From NCBI GenBank assembly GCA_035533375.1, contig DATLTV010000094.1, positions 1 to 15,484 on the forward strand: a stretch of 15,484 bases of DNA. Reading direction: 5' to 3'. This document shows positions 6,423-13,800 of the stretch, one piece after another; the stretch's first letter is position 1, and each line of letters begins with the position of its first letter. This stretch comes from DATLTV01 sp035533375 (GTDB lineage Bacteria > Patescibacteriota > Minisyncoccia > UBA6257 > 2-01-FULL-56-20). The notes below the pieces were generated by a model. It did no database searches. It was not told where the DNA came from and saw only the letters and a program-made list of their open reading frames with translations. Position numbers and translations under genes: made by a program.

Positions 6423-7409
6423 ATGGCACATAAAGCGATCTTTTTTAATTTCGCGTCGCACTGGGGAGAGGATGCGAGACGATATATAGCTTCGAATCCG
6501 AAATTGAAAGATGCCGGTGTCGAGGCGGGTTTTGCGGACGGAACGCTCGATCAAAACCATATTCCTTTGGCGAAAGATTTCGACATCGCCGGCATTTTTA
6601 TGGATTCGAAGGTGAACGCGGCGACAATCGCGGCTCTGCCGAATCTGAAATGCATCGCGACGCTCTCGACGGGCTTCGATCATATCGACTTCAAAACGGC
6701 GGCTGCGAAAGGGATCGCGGTTTCGTCCGTTCCGGCCTACGGCGAGAATACTGTCGCCGAATTCGCATTTGCCCTGATCCTCGCGCTCTCGCGGAAGGTA
6801 TGCGAAGCCCGCACCGTGGTGCGTGACGGGAAATTTTCGACGAACGGACTGCAGGGATTCGATCTTGCCGGAAAAACGATCGGCGTCATCGGTACCGGCC
6901 GCATCGGCAAGCATGCCGTGCGCATGGCGAAAGGATTTGCGATGAAAGTGATCGCTTACGACGTGTATCATGACGATGCCTTCGCGAAAGAAATGGATTT
7001 TCCGTACGTTTCGCTCGAAGAGCTTTTGGCGCAGAGCGATGTCATTACGATTCACTGCCCGTACTTGCCCTCGACGCATCACCTTATTAATTCGGAGAAC
7101 ATCGGTCTCGTAAAAAAAGGCGCGTATCTCGTGAATACCGCCCGCGGCGCGGTCGTGGAAACCGCGGCATGGGTTTCCGGCTTGAAGAGCGGCCGGCTCG
7201 GCGGCGCGGGAATCGACGTGCTCGAAGAAGAAGCGGCGATGGAAGCCGGGGATATGAGCGCGGTCCGCGAGATCATAGCCCTGCCGAACGTGATCGTCAC
7301 GCCGCACAACGCGTTCAATACCAAAGAAGCCGCCTACCGCATTTTCGACACGACAATAGACAATATCGTCGCTTTCGCGAACGGAAAGCCGATCAATACA
7401 GTCAAATAA
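6423..7409 (+). CDS. D-isomer-specific 2-hydroxyacid dehydrogenase (D-lactate dehydrogenase-like)
   Basis: 328 residues, usual for the family. The NAD-binding Rossmann domain has GVIGTGRIGKHAVR (GxGxxG at 157-162) and an acidic residue at the end of strand 2 (AYD, D180), which favours NADH over NADPH. Catalytic residues are R241 (NTARGAVV), a Glu in GIDVLEEE (268-270) and H295 (TPHNAFNTKEA). The TPHNAFxTxEA form resembles D-lactate dehydrogenases, which reduce pyruvate to D-lactate and regenerate NAD+; other 2-hydroxyacids cannot be excluded. It shares a transcript with enolase, 4 nt downstream, linking it to lower glycolysis. Confidence 0.9.
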   Translation: MAHKAIFFNFASHWGEDARRYIASNPKLKDAGVEAGFADGTLDQNHIPLAKDFDIAGIFMDSKVNAATIAALPNLKCIATLSTGFDHIDFKTAAAKGIAVSSVPAYGENTVAEFAFALILALSRKVCEARTVVRDGKFSTNGLQGFDLAGKTIGVIGTGRIGKHAVRMAKGFAMKVIAYDVYHDDAFAKEMDFPYVSLEELLAQSDVITIHCPYLPSTHHLINSENIGLVKKGAYLVNTARGAVVETAAWVSGLKSGRLGGAGIDVLEEEAAMEAGDMSAVREIIALPNVIVTPHNAFNTKEAAYRIFDTTIDNIVAFANGKPINTVK

Positions 7410-7413
7410 AAAT

Positions 7414-8595
7414 ATGAAAATAAGATCGCTCATCGCCCGCCCTATCCTTGATTCTCGCGGACAATGGACGGTTGAAGCGGCGCTTACGCTCGCAGACGGC
7501 GTACGCGCGACGGCATCGGTGCCGCAGGGAAAGAGTACGGGTTCGTCCGAAGCGCGCGCACTGCCCGCCGAGAAAGCCGTGCGTTCCGTGAATAATCTGA
7601 TCGCGTCCAAAACGCGGCGGACGGCATTCAAGAACCAATACGCGTTTGATCTGTTTTTGCACGATTTGGATGGCACGCCCATGAAATCGAAGCTCGGGGC
7701 GAACGCGATGCTCGCGTCATCAATCGCGTTTCTCAAAGCATGGGCGCTCACGAAGAAACTTCCGCTTTGGCAGCACGTCCGGAACGTCTACGGGCTTCCG
7801 GTCAGGCGCTCCGCGCACCCCCGGCTTTTTATAAACATGGTGAACGGGGGACTGCATGCCGGCAATAATCTCGACTTTCAGGAATATCTCGTGATTCCGA
7901 ATTGCCGCACGATCAAAGAATCGGTGGATGCGGGCGTTGCGGTCTACCGCGAGCTCGGCTTGATGCTCCGGCGCGTGAAAGGGAAGAGCGCGGCGAACCT
8001 GGGCGACGAGGGCGGCTACGCACCGAACTTTAAGGACAACGCCGAGCCGTTCCATTTGCTCCGCGCTGCGGCGAAAAAATTAAAGCTTTCGAAGAAAATC
8101 GATTTTGGCATGGACGCGGCCGCGACGGACGTGAAAAAAATGAAGGATCGCGAACTCGAAACGGTCTACGAAAAGATCCTGAAGCGCTACGGGCTCATCT
8201 ACCTCGAAGATCCGTTCGGCGAGGAAGATTTTCTGAGCTTCGCGGCGTTCACTATGCACTTCGGAAAAAAGATGTGGATTGCGGGCGATGATCTTACGAC
8301 CACGAACGTGCGCCGCATGGAGCGGGCGCATGCGGAAACGAGCGTGAACGCCGTCATTATAAAACCGAACCAAATCGGCACCGTGACCGAGTCGCTTGAT
8401 GCCGTGCGCGCGGCGCGGAAATACGGTTGGGCGGTCGTTTGCTCGCATCGGTCAGGGGAGACGAACGATGATTTCATCGCCGATTTCGCGTATGGTGTTG
8501 GAGCCGAAGGTCTGAAGCTCGGCGCGCCCGCGAGAGGCGAACGGATTGCCAAATATAACCGGCTTTTGGAGATCGAGAAAGAAGCTCGAAACTGA
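7414..8595 (+). CDS. eno: Enolase (short form)
   Basis: Interconverts 2-phosphoglycerate and PEP. At 393 residues it is about 35-40 shorter than typical enolases; much of the loss lies after GMDAAATDV (232-240), where the usual ASEFY segment and following helix are cut down. Active-site features are kept: H148 (NGGLHAGN), E157 (FQEYLV), E199 (LGDEGGYAPN), D234, E265 (YLEDPF), D292 (GDDLTTTN), K317 (IIKPNQIGT), H345 (SHRSGET) and K368 (GLKLGAP). The mobile catalytic loop, usually PSGASTG, reads PQGKSTG here, keeping the metal-binding Ser. The spacing to the upstream dehydrogenase leaves no room for a promoter. It converges on the ABC-F gene with an 8-bp gap and no visible terminator between. 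Confidence 0.95.
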   Translation: MKIRSLIARPILDSRGQWTVEAALTLADGVRATASVPQGKSTGSSEARALPAEKAVRSVNNLIASKTRRTAFKNQYAFDLFLHDLDGTPMKSKLGANAMLASSIAFLKAWALTKKLPLWQHVRNVYGLPVRRSAHPRLFINMVNGGLHAGNNLDFQEYLVIPNCRTIKESVDAGVAVYRELGLMLRRVKGKSAANLGDEGGYAPNFKDNAEPFHLLRAAAKKLKLSKKIDFGMDAAATDVKKMKDRELETVYEKILKRYGLIYLEDPFGEEDFLSFAAFTMHFGKKMWIAGDDLTTTNVRRMERAHAETSVNAVIIKPNQIGTVTESLDAVRAARKYGWAVVCSHRSGETNDDFIADFAYGVGAEGLKLGAPARGERIAKYNRLLEIEKEARN

Positions 8596-8603
8596 AGGTA
8601 ATT

Positions 8604-10061
8604 CTACAGCGCTTCGAGGTCGAGCACCTGGTCGATCCTGATCTGTTTCACGAAATCCGGGACGTGGCTCACGAGCACCATCGCGCCTTCGTAGCGGTCG
8701 AGCGCTTTCGCGATCACGGGAATGTGGCGGAAGTTGATGTGGTTCGTGGGCTCGTCGAAGATGAGGAGTCCCGGCCGCTCGAGAACGAGCTTCGCGAATG
8801 CGACGAGTCCTTTCTGGCCTTCGGAGAGCGAGCCGATCCGTGTTTTTAGAATATCGGCGTCGAGCAAAAATCCAGCTGCGCAGGAGCGGAGTTCCTGTTC
8901 CGTGCCGTCGCGCATCGCGTCAGCGAGCGTGCGGTAAACGGTTTCATTGAAATCGAGTGTCGAAAAATCCTGGCGATAGTAGCCGATGCGGACGCCCGGC
9001 GTCACGTGCTCTCCCTTCGCGTGTCCCGTTGCGAGCGTTTCGAGAAGCGTGGTTTTGCCGATGCCATTCGGCCCGGCGAGAAGCAGCCGCTCTTTTTTCT
9101 TCAGAGCCACGGCCACTTTTTTCACGACGGGCTTGTGGGTCGTAAGGTTCATGATGGAAATGGAATTGAGCTCGAGAATTCGGCCGCTCAGATCTTCCTG
9201 GCAGGGGATCGCGAAATTTCGGATCGTCCTGTCTTCCTGTCGGACCTCTACGACATCGCCCTCGAGCTCCTCGATTTTCTCCTTCATCTTTCGCGCGACG
9301 TCGCGCATGTGGCCGCCTTTCTGCGCAAAAAAATTCGCTTGATCCTTGCGATGCTGAATGTCTTTTTCAAGGCGCGCATTCTTTGCCCGCTCGCGTTCGA
9401 GGCGCGCCTGGATTTCGCGCACGACATCGAAATAATCGCCGGTGTATTGCTCCACTTTGTGCGTGAAAACGTCGAGATAGAGCACGCCATGCGTGAACGA
9501 GTTCAAAAAATCGGCGTCGTGCGAGATTACAATACAGGTTTTCTCGTAGTCTTTAAGAAATTGCGTGAGATGAGCAATGCCCTGTTTATCAAGGTTGTTC
9601 GTGGGTTCGTCGAGGAGGAGAATGTCGGGATTTTGGATCAAGGCCTGCGCGAGCAAGAGCCGCGCCTGTTGACCGCCCGAGAGGGCTTTGATGATCCTCG
9701 TCTGCGGGACGTTCAAATGCACCACATCGAGTACTTTCCCGATGCGCGGTTCCAGATCGTAGATCTTTTCTTTGAACGCTTTCTCGAAGAATTCTTTCAC
9801 CGTGAAGCCGATCTCGTCCCGCGGGATGACCTGCCGCGCGGTTGCCATGGTGAGCCCTTTCCCTATGTGGATCTCGCCGTACTCGGACCGGAGCGCACCA
9901 GTGATGAGCGCGAAGATCGTGGTCTTGCCCGCGCCGTTCTGGCCCATGAGCGTGATTTTCGACCCCTCGCGCACCGAAAAATCCGCCTCGTGGAGGATCG
10001 GTCTCCGGTCATATTCGAAGGAAACGTTATTGAAGCGGATGATGACGTCGTTGGTTGGCAT
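8604..10061 (-). CDS. ABC-F family ATPase (ribosome-associated)
   Basis: 485 residues with two ABC ATPase domains and no membrane segment. Domain 1: Walker A GQNGAGKTT (40-48), LSGGQ (127-131), LLLDEPTNNLD (148-158), switch His in VISHD. Domain 2: Walker A GPNGIGKTT (330-338), LSEGQ (412-416), IFDEPTNHI, VSHV. Between them, about 210-290 is a charged helical linker like the P-site tRNA interaction motif of ABC-F proteins. Such proteins act on the ribosome (translation factors such as EttA, or antibiotic-resistance proteins), not as transporters; the subtype is not clear. The second signature (LSEGQ) and second Walker B tail (HINF rather than HLD) are slightly unusual. The start ATG is preceded by AT-rich sequence (TAGAAA 9 nt and TATAAT 1 nt upstream), so promoter placement is unclear. 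It lies 103 bp downstream of obg, same strand. Confidence 0.92.
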   Translation of the reverse strand: MPTNDVIIRFNNVSFEYDRRPILHEADFSVREGSKITLMGQNGAGKTTIFALITGALRSEYGEIHIGKGLTMATARQVIPRDEIGFTVKEFFEKAFKEKIYDLEPRIGKVLDVVHLNVPQTRIIKALSGGQQARLLLAQALIQNPDILLLDEPTNNLDKQGIAHLTQFLKDYEKTCIVISHDADFLNSFTHGVLYLDVFTHKVEQYTGDYFDVVREIQARLERERAKNARLEKDIQHRKDQANFFAQKGGHMRDVARKMKEKIEELEGDVVEVRQEDRTIRNFAIPCQEDLSGRILELNSISIMNLTTHKPVVKKVAVALKKKERLLLAGPNGIGKTTLLETLATGHAKGEHVTPGVRIGYYRQDFSTLDFNETVYRTLADAMRDGTEQELRSCAAGFLLDADILKTRIGSLSEGQKGLVAFAKLVLERPGLLIFDEPTNHINFRHIPVIAKALDRYEGAMVLVSHVPDFVKQIRIDQVLDLEAL

Positions 10062-10145
10062 AATTATAAATTTCTATTTCACCACAGCCCCGTGTCGCGG
10101 CACGAGGTAAACTCCGGCCAGGATCTATGGTGTTATGGATTCCGG

Positions 10146-10168
10146 ATGACCGCGCTTAGCACGGTCAT
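10146..10168. other. Hairpin overlapping the obg stop codon
   Basis: ATGACCG (10146-10152) pairs with CGGTCAT (10162-10168), and the inner GCTTAGC also pairs, leaving one mismatch in a 23-nt palindrome. It covers the TGA of obg. No T-tract follows on the minus strand, so a classical terminator is doubtful. The flank TATGGATTCCGGATGAC resembles a worn copy of the dispersed repeat. Confidence 0.4.
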
Positions 10169-11127
10169 TTCTCGTCCTTAATTTTATTCAGCATTTTTTC
10201 CATCTTTTTCACGCTTTCCGGATCATGGATCGAGATCGCAATGGCGTTCGGATTCAATTTTTTAAGCGCCGCGAGTTTTGTTTTGACCGTTTTTGCATCC
10301 ACGAGGTCGCTTTTCGTAAGAAAAAGATATTCCGGCTTTTTGAGCAGCTCTTTATTATAGTCGTCGAGCTCTTTGCGGATTATTTTATAATCCTTTGCGG
10401 GAGCGGGGGATTCGGCGGAAATGAAATGGAAAAGAATGTGCGTGCGTTCGATGTGGCGGAGGAATTTCATTCCGAGTCCGCGGCCGGTCGAAGATCCCTC
10501 GATGAGCCCGGGGATGTCCGCGATAATCAATTCGTAATACGCGCCGAGATTCGGCTCGAGCGTGGTGAAGGGGTAGTTCGCCACCTTGCTTCGCGCGTTC
10601 GTGAGGCGGTTCAGCATGCTCGACTTTCCGGCGTTCGGAAGTCCCACGAATCCCACGTCCGCGATGAGCTTGAGCTCGAAGCGGTATTCGAACGCTTCGC
10701 CGGGAAGGCCCGGCTGGAATTTTGTGGGCGACGTCGTCCGCGCCGTGCGAAACTGGAAATTACCGCGGCCGCCGAGGCCGCCTTTCGCGAGAAGCACTTC
10801 CTCGCCGATTTTTTCGACGGTGGCGTCCGTTCCCGTCGTAAGGTTGTGCGCCACGGTTCCTACCGGGAATTTGAGCACAAGATTTTCACCATTATGCCCG
10901 TCGCGGAACTGTCCGCGCCCGTCGCGTCCGTTCTCCGCCCCGAATTCTTTTTTGAAGCGGAACTGCCGGAGCGCGCTTATGTCCGAAACGCCCACGGCGA
11001 AGACGCTGCCGCCCCTGCCGCCGGAGCCGCCCGCAGGCCCGAGGCTTTTCAGGTTGGTATTGAAAACCGCGGCGCCTTTCCCGCCCTTTCCCGCGGAGAT
11101 TTTCACTTTTACGTCATCGATGAGCAT
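10165..11127 (-). CDS. obg: GTPase Obg/CgtA
   Basis: 320 residues. The glycine-rich Obg fold (about 1-155) is followed by a GTPase domain with G1 GLPNAGKSS (162-170), switch I FTTLEPNLG, G3 DIPGLIEG (204-211), G4 TKSD (271-274) and a G5-like SIHD. There is no C-terminal OCT domain, which some bacteria also lack. Obg binds the large ribosomal subunit and links assembly to GTP and ppGpp state. The open frame runs up to 11364, but the Obg fold begins at MLIDDVKVKISAG, and a TATCAT box lies 8 nt before that ATG, so the 79 upstream codons are rejected. It probably precedes the ABC-F gene on the same strand, 103 bp away. Confidence 0.95.
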   Translation of the reverse strand: MLIDDVKVKISAGKGGKGAAVFNTNLKSLGPAGGSGGRGGSVFAVGVSDISALRQFRFKKEFGAENGRDGRGQFRDGHNGENLVLKFPVGTVAHNLTTGTDATVEKIGEEVLLAKGGLGGRGNFQFRTARTTSPTKFQPGLPGEAFEYRFELKLIADVGFVGLPNAGKSSMLNRLTNARSKVANYPFTTLEPNLGAYYELIIADIPGLIEGSSTGRGLGMKFLRHIERTHILFHFISAESPAPAKDYKIIRKELDDYNKELLKKPEYLFLTKSDLVDAKTVKTKLAALKKLNPNAIAISIHDPESVKKMEKMLNKIKDEK

Positions 11128-11135
11128 AGGCGTAC

Positions 11136-11141
11136 ATGATA
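11136..11141 (-). promoter_or_regulatory. -10 box of obg
   Basis: TATCAT on the minus strand, 8 nt before the ATG at 11127, without a Shine-Dalgarno sequence between. It fixes the short start. Confidence 0.5.
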
Positions 11142-11387
11142 CCCCGAAATCCGTTTTAAGGATAGATGGCGCTTCTTCGCGGGATGGCGGAACCCATTCA
11201 CGCTCATTTAATGGCGAGAAGAGTAGTTTGTATACGAAGGTTTCTTTAGAGCCAATCTCAAAATTATATCTCGAAACTGGCATCGCTACCCGGAAAGTTT
11301 TGAGATCTGAGATATAAGATATGAGTTTTAAGACTGGTTCTAGTCGAAAAGAAAACCCCATCATTAATAATTAACCATATACATTAC
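11142..11387. other. Gene-free, AT-rich divergent region with crossing inverted repeats
   Basis: Lies between obg and the repeat protein. ATCTCAAAA (11255-11263) matches TTTTGAGAT (11298-11306), and ATATCTC (11266-11272) matches GAGATAT (11309-11315). The two pairings cross, giving a pseudoknot-like or mutually exclusive arrangement. TATACA lies 4 nt before the ATG at 11388, closer than in the other genes. No coding region is supported here. Confidence 0.4.
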
Positions 11388-12755
11388 ATGACAACAAAAT
11401 TAATATCGCGCAAAATCGCCGCTCTTGCGGTTGGCGGGGCGGTCGCACTGCTTACCTTCGGATTTCTCGGCATAAGCCGCACGTTTGCTACGACGGCTCC
11501 CGTCGCGACGAACGGTTCGATCACGACGATCGAAAATACCGCGGTGTCGGGGACGATGATGGCGAGCGACACGAATATGTTGGCGCTTCCGCTCGCGTAT
11601 TCCGTCGTGAGCAGCACGTCGAACGGAACGCTCTTCGGCATAAACACCTCGACCGGCGCTTTCACCTACACGCCGAATGCCGGTTTTACGGGTTCCGACT
11701 CTTTTATGTTCATGGCGAATAACGGCGTACTGCACAGCAATGAAGCAATCGAGTCGATTACGGTGAACCATGCAACGACTACGGCGCCGGTTGCGATGAA
11801 CGGTTCCGTCACGACGGGCGAAAATACTGCCGTATCGGGAACGCTTTCCGCCCAAGATACGAATACGTCGACACTTCCACTCGCGTATTCCGTCGTAAGC
11901 GGTCCCTCTTCGGGAGTTCTCTCGAATCTCGGTACCTCTACGAGCGCTTTCACCTACACGCCAAACATGAACTTTATCGGTTCCGATTTATTCACTTTCA
12001 TGGTGAATAATGGCGTATTGAGTAGCGCCACCGCTACTGAATCGGTGACCGTGAACGCCGCGACGAGCACGAAGCCCGTTATCTTCGGGATAACCGCAAC
12101 GAGCACCGATACGACCGCGACGATCACGTGGAACACTGACCAGCCGACGAACTCGCAGGTCGCCTACGGCACGACCACGAACTACACTGCTTCAACGATG
12201 CTCAATACAAATCTCATGGCGAGCCACTCGGTGGCGCTTTCGGGGCTCTCGCAAGATGCGACCTATCACTTCTCGGTGATGTCCGTGAACGCGTCCGGCA
12301 CAAAAGCGACGTCTTCGGATCAAACGTTCACGACCGCGCCCACAAATTCTTCTTCATCGTTTAATCAAATAATCGAAAATGCAATACGGCGTATCGAGCA
12401 GGAGCTCGCGACACTGAAGCAGCAAGTGCAATCATTGCTTGCGAATCAGGGTGGCGGCAACGGTAACACTTCAAGCACCGGTCCATGGGCGCCGAACGGC
12501 CCGCCGAGCCTTGATTCCATTGGACCTGTCCGCGCGAGAACGACCGTTGACTTCGGTGGACGGAACTTCGGCGCGAATGAGCCCGTCCTCGTGACCAGCA
12601 ATGGCGCGACTGTTACGACCGCCCACGCCGATGACGGCGGCAACTTCACGACCGGATCGCTGCCGGCGCCTGCAACGCCGGGAATACAAACCTACACCTT
12701 CACCGGCGAACACAGCGGCATCACGCTTTCCGAAACGCTCACCGTCATTCCGTAG
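11388..12755 (+). CDS. Secreted surface protein with two cadherin-like repeats, FnIII-like and IPT-like domains
   Basis: 455 residues. A signal peptide (about 1-34: RK then ALAVGGAVALLTFGFL, likely cut after FA) leads to two tandem 96-residue repeats (37-132 and 133-228), each with GS(I/V)TT-ENTAVSGT, LPLAYSVVS, AFTYTPN and GVL-S motifs, as in Big_9/cadherin-like tandem domains. A fibronectin-III/phosphoesterase-N-like domain follows (229-316; ATITWNTDQPTNSQVAYG, ATYHFSVMSVN). Residues 325-354 (IIENAIRRIEQELATLKQQV) form a short coiled coil, then a Gly/Ser linker and a C-terminal Ig/IPT-like domain (371-455; LDSIGPVRARTTVDFGG). There is no LPxTG, membrane anchor or sorting signal at the C-terminus. 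It is probably an extracellular, perhaps oligomeric, adhesin or coat protein; its partner is unknown. The composition is very rich in Thr, Ser and Ala. Confidence 0.85.
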   Translation: MTTKLISRKIAALAVGGAVALLTFGFLGISRTFATTAPVATNGSITTIENTAVSGTMMASDTNMLALPLAYSVVSSTSNGTLFGINTSTGAFTYTPNAGFTGSDSFMFMANNGVLHSNEAIESITVNHATTTAPVAMNGSVTTGENTAVSGTLSAQDTNTSTLPLAYSVVSGPSSGVLSNLGTSTSAFTYTPNMNFIGSDLFTFMVNNGVLSSATATESVTVNAATSTKPVIFGITATSTDTTATITWNTDQPTNSQVAYGTTTNYTASTMLNTNLMASHSVALSGLSQDATYHFSVMSVNASGTKATSSDQTFTTAPTNSSSSFNQIIENAIRRIEQELATLKQQVQSLLANQGGGNGNTSSTGPWAPNGPPSLDSIGPVRARTTVDFGGRNFGANEPVLVTSNGATVTTAHADDGGNFTTGSLPAPATPGIQTYTFTGEHSGITLSETLTVIP

Positions 12756-12796
12756 GGCTATTTTCTAAAGCGCAGCATATGAAATGATTTTCAAGT

Positions 12797-12842
12797 GTCA
12801 TCCCGGAATCTCGCTCGAAGCGAGATGTCCGGGATCTATACA
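12797..12842. repeat. Dispersed palindromic repeat, copy B (inverted)
   Basis: Starts GTCATCCCGG and ends CCGGGATCTATACATT, the reverse orientation of copies A, C and D. The inner arms ATCTCGCT and AGCGAGAT pair around CGA. It lies 42 bp after the repeat-protein stop and may shield its 3' end. Confidence 0.8.
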
Positions 12843-12861
12843 TTAATATAATAATTATATA

Positions 12862-12893
12862 AAGTATGGATCCCGGCTCAAGGCCGGGATGAC
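12862..12893. repeat. Dispersed palindromic repeat, copy C
   Basis: AAGTATGGATCCCGGC, a five-base loop (TCAAG), then GCCGGGATGAC. This is the minimal form, with an 8-bp stem and no separate inner palindrome. Confidence 0.8.
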
Positions 12894-12901
12894 AATCGCT
12901 C

Positions 12902-12944
12902 AAGTATGGATCTCGGACTCCGCCAAAGGCGGATCCGGGATGAC
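12902..12944. repeat. Dispersed palindromic repeat, copy D
   Basis: AAGTATGGATCTCGGA and TCCGGGATGAC enclose CCGCC/GGCGG. The single change in the left arm (CTCGG for CCCGG) would still pair as G-U in RNA. A partial right end (GCGGGATGAC) follows at 12952-12961. Confidence 0.8.
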
Positions 12945-12973
12945 AGACGGGGCGGGATGACGGGGGAGCGCGA

Positions 12974-13003
12974 TCAAAAGTTGTGACCGTAAAGAGCTTT
13001 TGA
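12974..13003. terminator. Weak hairpin downstream of the methyltransferase gene
   Basis: TCAAAAG (12974-12980) can pair with CTTTTGA (12997-13003) across a 16-nt loop. It lies 15 nt beyond the stop of the minus-strand methyltransferase gene. The stem is short and no T-tract follows, so it is only a candidate. Confidence 0.25.
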
Positions 13004-13017
13004 GATGGATCTATATT

Positions 13018-13800
13018 TTAAGTACGCAGAATGGCCACGAGCTTCGACAATCCGATTCCTTCGAGCCGCGGTTTTTCGATACCGATCTCTTTTTTCCAAA
13101 ATTGATCGTCTTGCAACAGCTCGATGATCCACGGGAAATGCGCGTCTTGCGAAAAAATAATGCCGCCGCGCGAGGTAAGGGGGTAGAGGAAGCGCAGGCA
13201 GTCTTTCGTGGACCGGACGAGATCGACGTTCACGCATGCGACGGCGACCGTTTCGTGGAAAAGCGGCATCGTATCGGAGAAAAAACCTTTATGGAATTCC
13301 ACGCGGCTCGCGTCGCCGAATCGCCGGACGTTTTCGCGAACCTCGTCCAGCGGCACGGCATGGCTGCCTTTCGGAAAATGGTGCTCGCGGCCGTAGATGC
13401 TTTTGCCGTGGACCTCGGCATTTTCCGGCATTCCTTCGAACGAATCGAATGTGTGCAATTTTCGGCCGCAGAGCTTCGCGACCAGGCTCAATTTCGCCGT
13501 GCTCCCGCCATGAAACGCCCCGGCTTCGATTATCGCTCCGGGAACGCCCTCGCCGAGGTTCAAAATGCGCCGGGCGATAGTCAGCAGTTCGTTTTCGGTA
13601 TGCGGGCAATCGACGTAATAGGAAATGGCGTAAAATGCTCCGATAAGCGACAAACGTTCGCCGAATGTGGTGGGTGATTTGGTCGGGTGGAAAAGAAACC
13701 CGGTCGCCGCGGAAACATCCTTCGGAAAATAATATAATTTCCGGTACAGATAATGCAGCGGCCACGGCGTGATTCGCTTGATGCGGCTGCGCAAAGTCAT
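13018..13800 (-). CDS. TylF/MycF-like SAM-dependent O-methyltransferase
   Basis: 260 residues. Motif I for SAM binding is AIIEAGAFHGGSTAKLS (89-105) and the next strand is LHTFDSFEGMPE (115-126), both typical of the TylF/macrocin O-methyltransferase family. VNVDLVRSTKDCLRFLYP (191-208) and FSQDAHFP (216-223) hold Asp residues where the family binds a divalent metal. Known relatives methylate sugar hydroxyls in antibiotics, but many genomes carry the fold in surface-polysaccharide loci; the substrate here is unknown. The ATG overlaps the TGA of the upstream CofE-like gene (ATGA, 13797-13800), so translation is coupled and no separate promoter is expected. The start is fixed by that overlap. 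Confidence 0.85.
   Translation of the reverse strand: MTLRSRIKRITPWPLHYLYRKLYYFPKDVSAATGFLFHPTKSPTTFGERLSLIGAFYAISYYVDCPHTENELLTIARRILNLGEGVPGAIIEAGAFHGGSTAKLSLVAKLCGRKLHTFDSFEGMPENAEVHGKSIYGREHHFPKGSHAVPLDEVRENVRRFGDASRVEFHKGFFSDTMPLFHETVAVACVNVDLVRSTKDCLRFLYPLTSRGGIIFSQDAHFPWIIELLQDDQFWKKEIGIEKPRLEGIGLSKLVAILRT

Noticed and set aside
6414..7751. 445-codon open frame on the minus strand
   Set aside because: Antisense to the dehydrogenase and enolase, both with intact catalytic motifs. The product is Arg-rich and featureless.
9006..10181. 391-codon open frame on the plus strand
   Set aside because: It lies antisense to the ABC-F gene, which has full Walker and signature motifs. The translation has no recognisable domain, and GC-rich codon use commonly opens the opposite strand.
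10225..11139. 304-codon open frame on the plus strand
   Set aside because: Shadow of obg; no domain seen.
11128..11364. 79-codon N-terminal extension of Obg
   Set aside because: The Obg fold begins at MLIDDV, and a -10 box sits inside the proposed extension.
12797..12961. CRISPR array
   Set aside because: The units are palindromes of different lengths, in both orientations, without regular spacers, and no cas gene is present.
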